From positions 21,093-85,092 of the forward strand of contig JABVXU010000233.1 in NCBI GenBank assembly GCA_013365365.1: a DNA stretch of 64,000 nucleotides, in the 5' to 3' direction. Source of the DNA: Cruorifilaria tuberocauda (lineage: Eukaryota > Nematoda > Chromadorea > Rhabditida > Onchocercidae). The notes beneath the pieces were generated by a model. The model was not told the origin of the DNA, did not search any database, and saw only the letters and a list, made by a program, of their open reading frames with translations. Position numbers and translations under genes: made by a program. Positions 52,519 through 64,000 of this stretch are shown here, piece by piece; the first letter of the stretch is position 1; every line of letters begins with the position of its first letter.

Positions 52519-52749
52519 TTGCATGTAATTGATTTTGCGCTTTTCTTCACAAACAATGCAACATTCTATGCTTCGATGAAGTCGGTTTTTGTTTTAAGGG
52601 AAACGGAAAAGAGGCAACATTTAAGAAAAAAACTGAAAGCGAAATTGCCCACAAAGAAAGAAAGAAGACTAATTACATCTTACTTCCCTAAAACCAAAGA
52701 TCCCAATTCGAAACAAAAGCAATCTTTTTTCAAAGATAATCATATTTAA
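52519..52749 (+). CDS. Basic ORF with a PIP-box-like motif, possible terminal exon
   Basis: A 76-codon frame whose second half is strongly basic (LRKKLKAKLPTKKERR) followed by LITSYFPKTKDPN and a stop after FFKDNHI. An acceptor-like TTTTAAG lies at about 52594. ITSYF preceded by basic residues resembles the C-terminal PCNA-binding motif of p21/p57-type CDK inhibitors, but the usual Gln is Arg here and no N-terminal CDK-binding domain was found nearby. It may be the last exon of an unseen plus-strand gene or chance. Confidence 0.25.
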   Translation: MHVIDFALFFTNNATFYASMKSVFVLRETEKRQHLRKKLKAKLPTKKERRLITSYFPKTKDPNSKQKQSFFKDNHI

Positions 52750-53409
52750 AATGTCAAATAAATTTATTGCTATCATAAAGTGCTATCACAGTAATTAGCA
52801 ACTTGTAAAATTACCATCTGCTATCGTTTGATGAACGATTCCGAAGTTCTAAAAGTTCAGTTGACTTACTGGTCACTCAATCATCAGTAATAAATTATAA
52901 TGATTTAAAATATAGCGATAATGAAGGAAGAATAAGACGAAAAATATTATGTACATTCTGAATATTGCGCATATTTTTTTCAGTCAACTTTCTTTTCTAT
53001 TTTATTCAATTTTAATCTCAACAAATCGATTCGGTCAATATGAATAAGTAACGCATGAGATTGAATTTTGAAAGAAGCATCATTCATGGATTTGTGGTAA
53101 AGTCAGTTGCAATAGGCTCGAGCAGTATAGAAATTAAATTATATCATTAGAGCGTTGTAAGCTTAAAAGGGAGGGGAAAGGGTTGATCAAATGCGCTTAT
53201 ACTACTGATTTCATAAGTGGTTTATGAATGTAACCGACAACTGAATCAGTGTTAAATAAAATGCTTTTCCTGAAATTTTTGATGAATAGAAGGCTAAAAA
53301 TTGTTAATTGGAATTTAATTTCAATGTAATGCAAAATGGTGTGGATAATGAAAAGAGCATTGGATGTCGTCAACTTTAATTATTTGAAGTCATGACGATT
53401 TTCAACTTG

Positions 53410-53464
<55 letters not shown>
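53410..53464. repeat. (CT)n microsatellite, about 27 units
   Basis: Nearly pure CT repeat with one early TTT interruption, followed by CTTT units to about 53480. The leucine/serine-repeat open frame over it (53392 onward) is an artefact. Confidence 0.93.
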
Positions 53465-53477
<13 letters not shown>

Positions 53478-56400
53478 CCTCTTCCTACTTAAATTTAATT
53501 CAGATGAACGATATTTGAGTGAATGCAACCGAACGAAAAATAAATTACAATTATTCCTTAGAGATACGGATCTGAAATTTTAAATTTTGAAATTCACTTA
53601 AACAAATTTGCAGGAAATTAACTTATTCAAATAAGCTGTGAAAAAAAGTTTAATCGAAAAAGTAAACATTCAATAATAACTGAAAATATTAGAGAAAATG
53701 ATATGAGCATGTAAGCATAACGATAGTAATGAATGAATGAGAAAGTATTCACATGTGGTATAATCAATAAAAGTATAATCAAAATTAGCAAATTAAAGAT
53801 ACTGCTGGACCTTTCATGAAACTCAATTATGAGACATCTCGTAGCAATTATTTTCAGTTTTCTAATTTCATTCATATCAAGAATTTTGCAAATAAAAATT
53901 AAATGAAGAAAAATATTGTAGCTTTTAACTCTTTAGGTCATATCTTTGATATTAATAAAACGCGGATGATATCATTGATTGCTGTTGATCCGTTTAGATC
54001 AAAAGGAATCGATGTAAACGAGAAGAAAGTGAGCATTTCCAAGTGATTAAATGCAGAAGTCTTTACAGCCTATGCTATCCTAAGCTAATCAACAAAGTTG
54101 CATGAAATTGATGAGTAGCAGAACTCAGCGTGTTCATTGATATCCTCAAATAATTATTAGACTCTTCTTGTCCCAATCGTCAATGAGACAAAATGAACAA
54201 ATGCGCATCAAACAGATGTTCAGATGTTCCGAACGATAATCAATGTTCATTCCTCTTTTGCTTACGTGAAATACGTAAATATTAACATCTCAACTTAATC
54301 CCTCACTCATTTTCTTATATTTATCAATCTAGAGAAAGTGTTTGATATGAGCTTTCGAATACGAATTATTAATTGCCATAACTTTCATTTCTTACCAACT
54401 GATTTGATGTAAAGTAGGCACTCTCTTCATCTTTTCTTTTCTGCAACCCATTACTACTACAATAATAGTCATTGCTTTAAATAGTCTCTTCTTCTTTCGC
54501 GATAATATAAAAAAGCACTAACACTTTTTGCCATCAGACATAAATATTTGTAGTAATAATAATATTACTATTAACGTTGGCGATGATAATATGAGAGTAA
54601 GGACACAGCAGTAATTATTTAATGACAATAATCTGGTAAAAGAATCTTCCTGAACATCACTTATGTCATGAATGTTTATTTCAAAAATTACAGTCGCTTA
54701 TAAGTTTTACTTAAACTATAACTGGTAAGATTAGGATTATATGTTAAAAAAATTAAGAAACAATTTAAAAGCGTGAATTCTTATTCCTATCACAAAACAA
54801 TTTATAAGAAAATTTTAAAGTAAAAGTTTTAAATTTGGAAAAAAAATTTTTAATTCGAAACTGTGCTAAATCTCTGCTTTCAATTCTTAAACATTGCATC
54901 AAACATTCCATAAATGCAATTCTGATTCTCTTCAAAAAGTCATGAAAGTAAACATGATGGTCCACGATGGTTTTTCAAAAGTTTACTTCAAATATCAATT
55001 CCCTGAAGAGTATCTAATATATCCTAGAATTTCTTTCACCCCACCATTTATCTATTTGTAATATCTCGTCATTCACTAGAAATTGCTCATATTTTTTTGA
55101 TTCAAAAATTTTTTGATTGGAAAAGTTCGTTACAAAAAACTTGCATTAATCATAATTTTCATAAAAACAAAACTTAAGAGCACTTCAACGAACTTAAATG
55201 CATAGTTTCTTCCATTCATCATAATTATCAAAAGTTTCTAATAAAAAATTTGTCTGATTATATGGAAAAAATAAAAAAAAATTTGAAGGCTTAGATAATG
55301 ATTTCGATTAAAAATGAAACAATTCAATCTTTCAAATTGCATTTCTTAAAATTTAAATGAAAATTAAATTAGTGTATTTCGTATGTACTTCGTATCAGGT
55401 TTTGTATCTTTGTGTGTGTGTTCGATAAAAAATGAAAAATAATGCAAATGTTTAATTCATTGAATGCGATCCTCAAGAAATTTCTTTTAAGAAACATCAA
55501 AAGTGTTTAAAACTTATAAAAAAGAAAGGAAATTCATTTCAGACTTATTTGTTAGCATTATTTCAACAGTCAAATAATAGCACATGTTAGCCAGAAATGC
55601 TAATCTCTTTCGACATTATTGATGACCGCTTTAGGTCTCTTCTTATGCTATCTATTTGTCCTATCCATCCATTCACTTATTCATTGAACATTAATTACAG
55701 TGGTTGTGGACAGGCTGACAGGCTCGTCGACAAAATTTAATGAGAAATTGGGGACAACCTACGATTTAAATTATTCGTTGTCATTGTTATTTATTATTAT
55801 TACCATCATCATTATTTTATTATTATATAATGGATTATAACAGTTATTCGTTTAATGAAATTTAAGCCAAATGCCTTGTAACACTTTCCGGAAATCAAAG
55901 TATCTCAAACATTTTTTTGCAGCTATCACTTTCAAATATAATAATATTTTGCAAAGATTATGCTAAAGTAAGAGAGCGCAAAAATGGATAGAGCGAAATA
56001 TTTTTGAAGAAAAATAAAATCAAAGAATCGAGAAAAAATCTTTGTATGCTTAGAAAAATTGTAAGAACGAATGTTGTTAGCTCTCAATCAAAAATCTTTG
56101 TATTTTTTAAACTTATGAAAATTTTCACAAGCAACAAGTTTTGCTGCATTCCTCCTTCGTTTCACATTTTTCTAAACTGAAAAAGTTTAACTTCTGAAAA
56201 TGTTTGAAGAAGCGAAAAAAGAAAATGAAAAAAACTGGAACGCTCACATTCTGTACGAACACATCGGTGGCTGAGTGGAACGATAAAACCGAAACATTTC
56301 ATTCACTCAACAACACGACATATTACGTAAATATTTGAATATTCGTTGGATAAGCCACTACTCGAAGGAATACTTCTAACCTTATATTTTCATCTCTCAA

Positions 56401-57011
56401 CGAGAAGCTCTCATCACACATTTATATTCAAGCTGCTATTCTTCAAATTAACTTTCGTTTGAGATGTTGAATACATTAAATTCATGCAATAACTTATAAG
56501 TGAAAATTTTTCGTAAGTGATTCTTCACACTGAGAAAGATGTAAATTAAAGAAAAATTTGCACCAAAAGAAGGAGCGGCGAAAGCGAAATTTTGATATGT
56601 TCTCGATATCTGAATTGAAAGATCAATTGGATAGAAATGTGATGACTTTCTGATAAAAAAACTTTTGAAATAGCGAAAAAGTACAGAGAGAGGAATGAGT
56701 TGAATATTTCCGCTTGGCAGTGAAGTTGACAGTGTTTGTGACAAAATCTTCTAGAAGGATCGTCACTCATTCTGATAATATTATCATTCTGATAAACCGT
56801 TGATGAAATCAGTTGACATTTAAGGAGACAAAGTGAGTGAAAGCTAGTGAACTGACCAAAATTAATTAAGGAATAAAATGATAAATTAATGATGAATGTT
56901 TTGCACTGATAGAATTAATTGAATAATCAATCTGAACTGCCCAACAAAATTGATTTAACAATTAATCTTCAACTGTTTTAAAGGCGAAAAGAACAAGAAG
57001 TGATATGATTT

Positions 57012-57134
57012 ATGGAGATGACCGGTTTGCTCGGTCCGGAAAAGAACAAATTTGTGGGAATAGTCTACAGCAATGAAATGTGTTTTCGTCTGTCTGTTGT
57101 GTACCTTCAGAAGAAACTAACGATCGGCAGGTGA
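57012..57134 (+). CDS. Short ORF in a GC-richer islet, uncertain
   Basis: A 40-codon frame from ATG (MEMTGLLGPEKNKFVGIVYS) to TGA, with a possible donor GGCAG|GTGATA at 57130. A stop lies two codons upstream, so it starts here if real. Composition is protein-like and GC-richer than the flanks. No family recognised. It could be a first coding exon, an upstream ORF in a leader, or chance. Confidence 0.22.
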   Translation: MEMTGLLGPEKNKFVGIVYSNEMCFRLSVVYLQKKLTIGR

Positions 57135-60100
57135 TACAAGCAGTTGAAGTATAAGTTGTACTATCGATGAGTAATCAAACTGTTGATAATGATAATGAAG
57201 TGAACCTGTAAGGATGCTTTTGTCAGGATTAAAACGCTAAATGATATTAAAAGGTGAAGAATTTTCCGTCACAGCAATATCTGAAAGTAATAATAAAGGG
57301 GAGCGTTGAAAGCAAGCTTCATTGCTAGCAGTGGAATGAGAAGGATCGGGAAAAGGGGAAAGGTTGTCGGCGAAAAACCCGTCAGTCGAAACTGACATTT
57401 GTGACTCACTTAGCACTCAATCATATTTTCAACGCAACCAATGAATATCCTAAACTCTGAAGTTCTTCAAACTTTCGCTGTACCACGACTTCTAAGAGTA
57501 CCGACTCTTGAAAGTTGTTGTTTATTGCTATCATCTTTGTCATTATCATCATGATGGCGGAATGATTACAGTTATTACTACTATCATCTCATCTTATCAT
57601 CCGTAACTGATAGCTAAATTTAAAGTATTGTTATAATATTGCTCGACAGATAAGAAATAGATGAAAAACAATGCAGCTTCACAAAAAAAACTTTTTTCAG
57701 TTTGTATTTCGTGTTTATTCAGTGAATAGAATAGTTGGAGAATATATGTGAAAGACGTAAATGAAAGAAAACAGAATGGATGATCGGTTTGATGAATGTA
57801 AATTCTTTCAATCTTTTGGCTTAAAAATTTAAGTTTTGAATCTTCCATCTTCTTTTATCTCATCGCCACATGCGAGCTACAACTTCATTTGTTAAATGAA
57901 TGTTATGAGAAATGAGAATTGTGATATTCACAGTTAATTGGAATTCAAAACTAATTGCAACGCGTAGAGATTAGAAAACCCTTAGGCGTTGATAAGGTTG
58001 AATGAACGGAAGTTGCAATAAGTGCTGAGAAGTGGAGGAGAGAAGGAAGAATGAATAAATTATGAAGTGCGTTGTTGGAAAATGGAAATGATTGAGTTGG
58101 TGAAGACACTTAGCCAAAAGGGACTTCTGCTTCAAACCTCTTTCACAAATCTCCTCAACTCTTTCATCAAACCTCTTTTACAATGTATTCATAAAATCAA
58201 CTTTATCATTTATGCTAGCAATTATCAAATCTGAAATTTTGCTTCAATTTTAGAAGTTAATTGAAGATATTAAAAATTAATTAAATAGTCGATTTAAAGT
58301 AATAAAGAATTATTCGTTCGGAGCTCTCCTCAGAACGAAAATTGATATGAACGAATGACTGATCCTGTCCAGTATATTGTAATTTTTCGAGTAATAGCAA
58401 GGATAACGAAGTTAAATCAGATTTATTCAGTAGGACTATGAAAGGTTTTAAATTTTCTGTACTGGAGAAAAACAGATTGAAGCAGTAATGGAGAATGATA
58501 AGGACTGGTATATGGGGACGGCGGGGGAATAAGTTCAGTGGCTGTGCAAATACAGAGAGATCAACGGGCGTTTGAGAACGAACTTTTTTTAATTTCGCAA
58601 AAGCTCAGATTTGCCATTTTTCTCTCTAACAATTTTTATTTAACTTTGTTTATTTAATCTGGGATAGATGACGATTTGGGATAAAAGTATATGTTGGATT
58701 TTATAAGTCAATTGATATCATCGTATAAAAGTTAAATGCAAGCACTCCAAGGAACTTAAATTAAATTTTCGAAATTTAGAATGAATTTCATTCTCAATCC
58801 GCTCCTTTTTTTCTTAAAACCAATTTACATTGAAATAATAAATTAACAACAAATTTAACATAATTGAAGCTAATAATAGATCTAACGTCATTGAATAACA
58901 CGAAATATTATATATATATTGCTTCATTAGCACTTTTTCTTTTTTGATATTCTATAAACGCTATTCCAATCTAACTTAAATTTCAAATTAGACTAAAACT
59001 TCTCATAGAGTGGTTTTTTTCTACCAACTTCTTTATCAAAGTATTAACAGTTAAAGCGTTATGAAAATGCTTAATTGATTGTTCAGGTATGTCCGATTTC
59101 AGAAAATGGACAATTTCTGAATTCTATAGCAACATTTTTTTATTTCACTTTTGGATTCAAAATTTCGGTACGCAAAGAAAAAGAAAAAAAGGGAAAAAGA
59201 GAGAGTAAAAGCGAAAGAATTGCAGCAAAAAAAAAGAGAAGTGATGTCAGAAATTAAAAAATAAAAAGGATGCCATTTTTCATCAGTTGTTGCTTTGTCA
59301 AAAGGTAAATTGTTGCTTTGTGAAAGGGAGGAAATTTATTTTCTCAAATGAATGTGAAATCAGTTGGAGAAATTTTTGGCAAGAGGATAGAACGAAGAAG
59401 AAGTGATTGTGATTTGATATGATTTCAACATCTCGAGCGAAATTCTCGTCTAATGTGATTAGAGCGAGAAGGATTATGACGAGAGCAGTAATTAAAAAAG
59501 CAATTCGTTTTCATTCACAAAAATTACGTTGTAAAATATTAAATGTTGAAAGTCATTACGATAACTGCTGCGAAATTTAATGCAATTAAAATTTTGATTT
59601 TGAAGTTAAATTAGGAACACTGACCTTGCAAAAATGAAGATAGATTCTGGATGGTTGCTGCAATAATTAGATCAAGCAAGGCGAGAATTCTGTTGAAAAC
59701 TCTGAAATTCTCAAATTATAAATCGAAATAATTATTGAATTGGTTATCAGTCAAAAAAGTTAAACAAATTAGGCTTTTATATTGTTAAGTTTTTTTTCAC
59801 TAGTTAAAACTTCTTTCATAAATTTTTTATCAGAATCACAGATGGAAAATAATAAGACTTCATTGATCTCTATTGTTCTTTAAAATAGCACTTATTTCTG
59901 CGGTTCTAAAAATAGCGCTTATTCTGTGATTTTCAACTTATCATGCAAACAAAATTAAACTTGAAATCAGTATTTAAAAAATGCTTTTGTGAAGTTTTTT
60001 TTGAAATTCACAACTTGGTAGATGCCATCCTGCAGTACCAATCTTTACTCTTATGTTTTCCAGGAAAAGATTCATATTAGTGAATAACTGATTGTGATAG

Positions 60101-60546
60101 CAATTATAATAAGTGTTAGTTGATAGTAATCATTAAATGACAAATAATGATCAGTGACATTTATTTGTGGTGAGAAACATATAAACTCAAAGGTAAAATT
60201 GGAAGAAAGGGAAGGAGGTTCAATGTAGCATAAATACCTATACATTTTCAAATTACTTATGGAAAGTTTTGAAAGTAGGACAAAAGATATTAAATAATCA
60301 TCTTCTATCAGTTTTCCTTAGTGATAGACAAAATTCTAGATAATTTAAATTAACTTCGGACTGTTATGTTCAATCTGACGTAAAACATTCTCTAATAGTG
60401 AATAACACGAACAAATTACAGTCTGTTGAGAAGTTACACGTTAATAAGCCAGTTATTAATGGGAATTCAGATTGGGTTGAATTAATTATAAAACTAATTA
60501 GCATAAATTCACTTGTCACCATACTTACCAATTTACAAGAACGAAT

Positions 60547-60565
60547 ATTATATATATATATATAT
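60547..60565. repeat. (TA)n microsatellite
   Basis: Uninterrupted TA dinucleotides ending in TATGTATA. A shorter (TA) run occurs at about 58907-58919. Confidence 0.85.
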
Positions 60566-61410
60566 GTATATTTATTAATTTCGTGAAAATTTCATTTAAG
60601 TATGAATTTAATCGTCGACTAAAAAAAAATTTGTCCCTTCTACTTCACAAAGTTTAAATTTTTATTTAATAAAATGTCGAAAAATGAATTCCTGTTAAAC
60701 TTGGAAGAGACATGTGAATAAGTAGTTTTATTCAAATTAAGCTCATCTGTCAGAATGTAAAGTGTATGTGCACGAAATAGTACGTGAGCAAATACCTTTC
60801 ATTCCTAATTTCAAGCCATTTTATTCCTTTCAGAGTGACTCACCGCCATCAGATAATTTTTCATCGAAAACACAACAATGTTGACATGGAAGTTTAAATG
60901 TCTGATAATATCAAGCAGTTTGAATTAATCCTATCGCATCGATCTGTACTTTTCTGCCCTTCTTTTCATTCTCCAAATTAAAGAAGCTGGGAAATGCACT
61001 CAAAGTCTCGCGCAGTTCATGTTTAGAAATATTTTTTACTGAAATTTTGAAGCGGTAAATCTAAGCTGTGCAAAAAAATTCCATTTTGATTTAATATTTA
61101 AGAAAAGCAGTAATCACTGGAAGGGAGAAATGATGAGAAAAAGTGATGTGGAAGTTCATGGCAAAAAATTTCCGTTTACTTAAATTTCGAAAAGAGAGGA
61201 ATATTACTTCCTTCTCCCTCAAATAGCTCTCCACATACTTCTTTCAACAAACTATTCAAATTTCAAAATTGCTGGCATCTGAATAGTATGTGAAAAAATG
61301 TATAAATGCTGTTGTTGAGCAGTAAAAGTGAGAGGAATGAACAGTTTTGAAAGGAAGAAAGATATCTGTCAGTTCGAAATGTCTAATTTGCCGTCAATAC
61401 ATTTTGCAGG

Positions 61411-61509
61411 GACGAGCGTTTGGGCGTACGAATCGTGATTGTACGTTCTGATTGTCAGGGCTGTCGCAACTTTTTTAGTGTAATTATGAAAAGTTTAGTT
61501 GAGAAGTAG
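61411..61509 (+). CDS. Exon-like block, possible terminal exon, uncertain
   Basis: After an acceptor-like ATTTTGCAG, a 32-codon frame starts DERLGVRIVIVRSDCQGCRN and ends SLVEK before TAG. The first 60 nt are much richer in G+C than the surroundings. The opposite strand is also open over the same block with an acceptor, so strand and coding status are unclear. Confidence 0.2.
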   Translation, partial: DERLGVRIVIVRSDCQGCRNFFSVIMKSLVEK

Positions 61510-64000
61510 CAAAAGAGAAGAACTGTTGAAAAAGAATAAGATGAATGAATGAATAAAGAGATAGAAAAGAGGAACAATTCAACAGGCTAAGGCATCAATT
61601 TGAAATTTAAGACGCATTTGACTGACGGAAGATGGCGTAAATTTTCAAGCCAAAATGGAAATTTCAGCAAATGGATGAATGAATTTTGTGCTATTATCTT
61701 GATAAATCAAACATCTAATAAAATGACTAAATATTATATTTTGTTTTACTGAACAATTCATATTTGTAAAATAGACAGTTGACGAGATAATTAATTTCAA
61801 GTGCTATTAATATTGAAATAAAACTGTTAATTAGTGTTAGCATGAAAATTCATCACTTTTAGAAATCTGCGGAAATTTTTCAAAGTTAATTTCAACAGAA
61901 TTCAACTGATCCTTATATCTTAGGTAATTTTATATTTTATTTAAGCCATTTTTCCTACAAATGATCTTTTTAGGCATTTGATTGATGTGATCTATTAAAA
62001 GTTAATTGATAAATCACAAGTCCGATTATGCCAGATGAGTCATGTCACACTGAATGTGATAACTTTGATTATTTCAAATTAGGAAACATACTATATTAAA
62101 TGTGTTCATTTAGCTGACTAGCCACGTATCGAAAATTTGAAAACAGTACTAAATCAATGGTGTGGAAATTTTTTTATCAAGAAGATAAGAGATTTAAAAA
62201 AGTATGTGGAGTGCTGTTTCATAGATAAAGTATACCTACAAATAATAAAATGAATAAAGCGTAAAAGCAAAAAGTGAAAAGTCAATCGAAAAGATGAAAA
62301 TTGGTCAGAAATAGAATTCATATCTTCTTTTTCTTTTATTGCGAATTATCACAAATGCAAAACACATTTTTAATGGAAAAGTAGTCAATACGAGGACTAG
62401 TCCGATATTTGCTAGGCCTCATAATAAATAATACGGAAATCCCACAGAAATTAGTGCGCAAAGTGCTGGCGTTTTTAGTCTCTGCAAAGTGCTGTCAACA
62501 TTTCTAATTTTAAGTTGACATTTTCATCATAATGCTTGAATTCAGTTCAAATGATAAAAGCTTTTATAGATTTGAAATTATACAATGGATCGCTGTCAAT
62601 AAGTGGCAATCAGTGGGAATAATCTAATCAAATGGATCAATCATTTATTATGATCCAAATAATATGAGTGGAAAAAGTTAAATGCTTTAGCGTTACAAAT
62701 GGGATCATCAACATTTACATATGTTTAAATTCCTATATAATTAAAATTTAAATGGTATTGTTTATCGGAAGGACTAAAGGATAGAAACTTTGAAATGTGA
62801 AGATATAATTTGAAAGATAAAAGTTTAAAAACTATAACTGTCTTTTCGAAATTTATTAATTTCAATGATTTTAATAAATTTTAACATAGTATGGAGTTTC
62901 GTCCAAATATGTGGTGATTTCGAACAGCAAATAATATTTTCTAATTTTGACTGGATTTTTATAAATGAAAATGGTACCTAGGAATATTGATATAATCAAT
63001 TCCTTTCCCTAAAGTTTAGAGAATTTTGAAATGTATTTAACTTCATGTCAATTAGTCTGATTACTTTCTAATCTGTATCTTATCTGAATTTACTAACAAC
63101 CATAAATTTTCCTGTCATTATCAGTCCATATGTTGCTCTCATCTATTTCCGCTTCAAAATCTAAAGTTTTGATTTTAGTAAGTTAAGTAACTTTATGGTT
63201 CATTTTGACAAATTAAATGGTTTTTACCTTTCAATATCACACAAATAGCTTAATTTCCTAAATGAATCTCAGCCAATTCAATTCTATTTCTGACAATTGA
63301 ATCATTCTAACACAATTACATTTTTCGACGTAATTATCGAGTTTCCAGTACTCCTAGTTCAATAAGAATGTTTTTTTTCATGTATAATATAACTATATAT
63401 TTCAGTGAGCGTTAGATTTCAATTCAAATCTGACTATTTTGATACTTTTTTGATGAAAGAAGGAAAAATTGTGAAATGATTAGTTACAGTCCGTAAATCC
63501 AAAAGTTTTGCCTCATTTGGGTTACAAGAAGGATGAAATCAATTGGAATGCAAAGAAAACACGAGATTTTTTGTTAGATTATAATTGGATGCTATCATCA
63601 TAATCAGGCGTCCAAAATTATCATAAATAGAAACAAAGAAAAATAAGCTGCTCGTTTTTTGTACAATAAAACAATTTAAGTTATTATGATAGTTTTTGGT
63701 CACAACGGAAAGTTCATTTTTGCGATTTCAATGAAAGAGTATTCGCTAATAAACAAATCACATGGAAGATTCTTTGTACAGTCAATCTTATCAGCTGATA
63801 AAGATGGAAATCTGTTCACTGTTCAATAAATGAAGAAATTTATAGTTTTATAAGTCAAAGCAAAGATCTCGTTATTACTGCATTACAGTAATTATTATTT
63901 CCTGTATCACTAGTTTTTATTTCGAATTTTCTCCGGAAAAACCAAATTTTATTTGAATAGAAACGATTATCAATTAACCAAACGATGATCCATTCTCTCA

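Larger units (their letters stand above)
45713..64000. other. 18-kb gene-poor region upstream of Frizzled
   Basis: No gene model could be built on either strand. Open frames are short and mostly AT-driven. It contains microsatellites, a hairpin at 47182-47211, and GC-richer islets near 46930-47180, 48500-48780, 57010-57400, 57960-58140, 58490-58580 and 61400-61470 that could be regulatory or unlinked exons. Because Frizzled starts at 45712 and reads leftward, this block is its upstream region and probably holds its promoter and any non-coding 5' exons. Confidence 0.55.

Noticed and set aside
53392..53583. Leucine/serine-repeat protein
   Set aside because: Produced by the CT microsatellite.
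1..64000. tRNA, rRNA or CRISPR features
   Set aside because: I looked for T-loop-like GTTCGAATC contexts and repeat-spacer patterns; isolated TTCGAATC words occur but none has the surrounding cloverleaf or array.

Overview
The window looks like nuclear DNA of a parasitic nematode, most likely a filarial (clade III) worm. The DNA is very AT-rich. Genes are split into many short exons (29-275 nt) by mostly 50-600 nt introns, acceptors are usually TTTCAG-like, and the gene content fits a nematode (a DUF229 protein, a Frizzled with a nematode-like short tail, legumain, a RIN/Sprint-type Rab5 exchange factor). I saw no bacterial operon, tRNA, rRNA or CRISPR. I rebuilt gene models by hand from the minus strand, using family motifs, splice signals and phase consistency across every junction.

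All six genes I can support lie on the minus strand. From right to left (their direction of transcription) they are: (1) a complete Frizzled Wnt receptor, 45712-41543, 10 coding exons, 576 aa, all ten CRD cysteines and the KTxxxW motif; (2) a complete legumain/asparaginyl endopeptidase, 39151-35817, 10 exons, 461 aa; (3) a complete DUF229 alkaline-phosphatase-like membrane protein, 34946-28920, 14 exons, 625 aa; (4) an unrecognised ~272-aa protein, 28045-25964; (5) an unrecognised 168-aa protein with two membrane segments, 22408-20581; (6) the middle part of a RIN/Sprint-like SH2 protein, 11054 to beyond the left edge, whose VPS9 domain should lie outside the window. Genes 2, 3 and 4 are head-to-tail with about 870 bp between coding regions, which would be compatible with a shared transcription unit (inference only).

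Other content: a decayed Pao/BEL-type gag fragment lies antisense inside the second intron of the DUF229 gene (about 33480-34090). Unexplained spaces are 11055-20580 (probably RIN 5' region; contains one convincing plus-strand exon-like block at 17029-17158), 22409-25963, 39152-41542, and a large gene-poor 45713-64000 block upstream of Frizzled that holds microsatellites, GC-richer islets and a few exon-like plus-strand ORFs.

The most unusual observation is splicing. Legumain is intact only if two of its introns use an AT donor (both reading ATAAGTT where GTAAGTT is expected) with an ordinary AG acceptor, and the neighbouring DUF229 gene needs one GC donor. Phases, lengths and the family alignment all fit these junctions and no nearby GT donor keeps the frame. 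No gene here suggests a wholly new biological system; the two unrecognised proteins and the AT-AG introns are the best leads.
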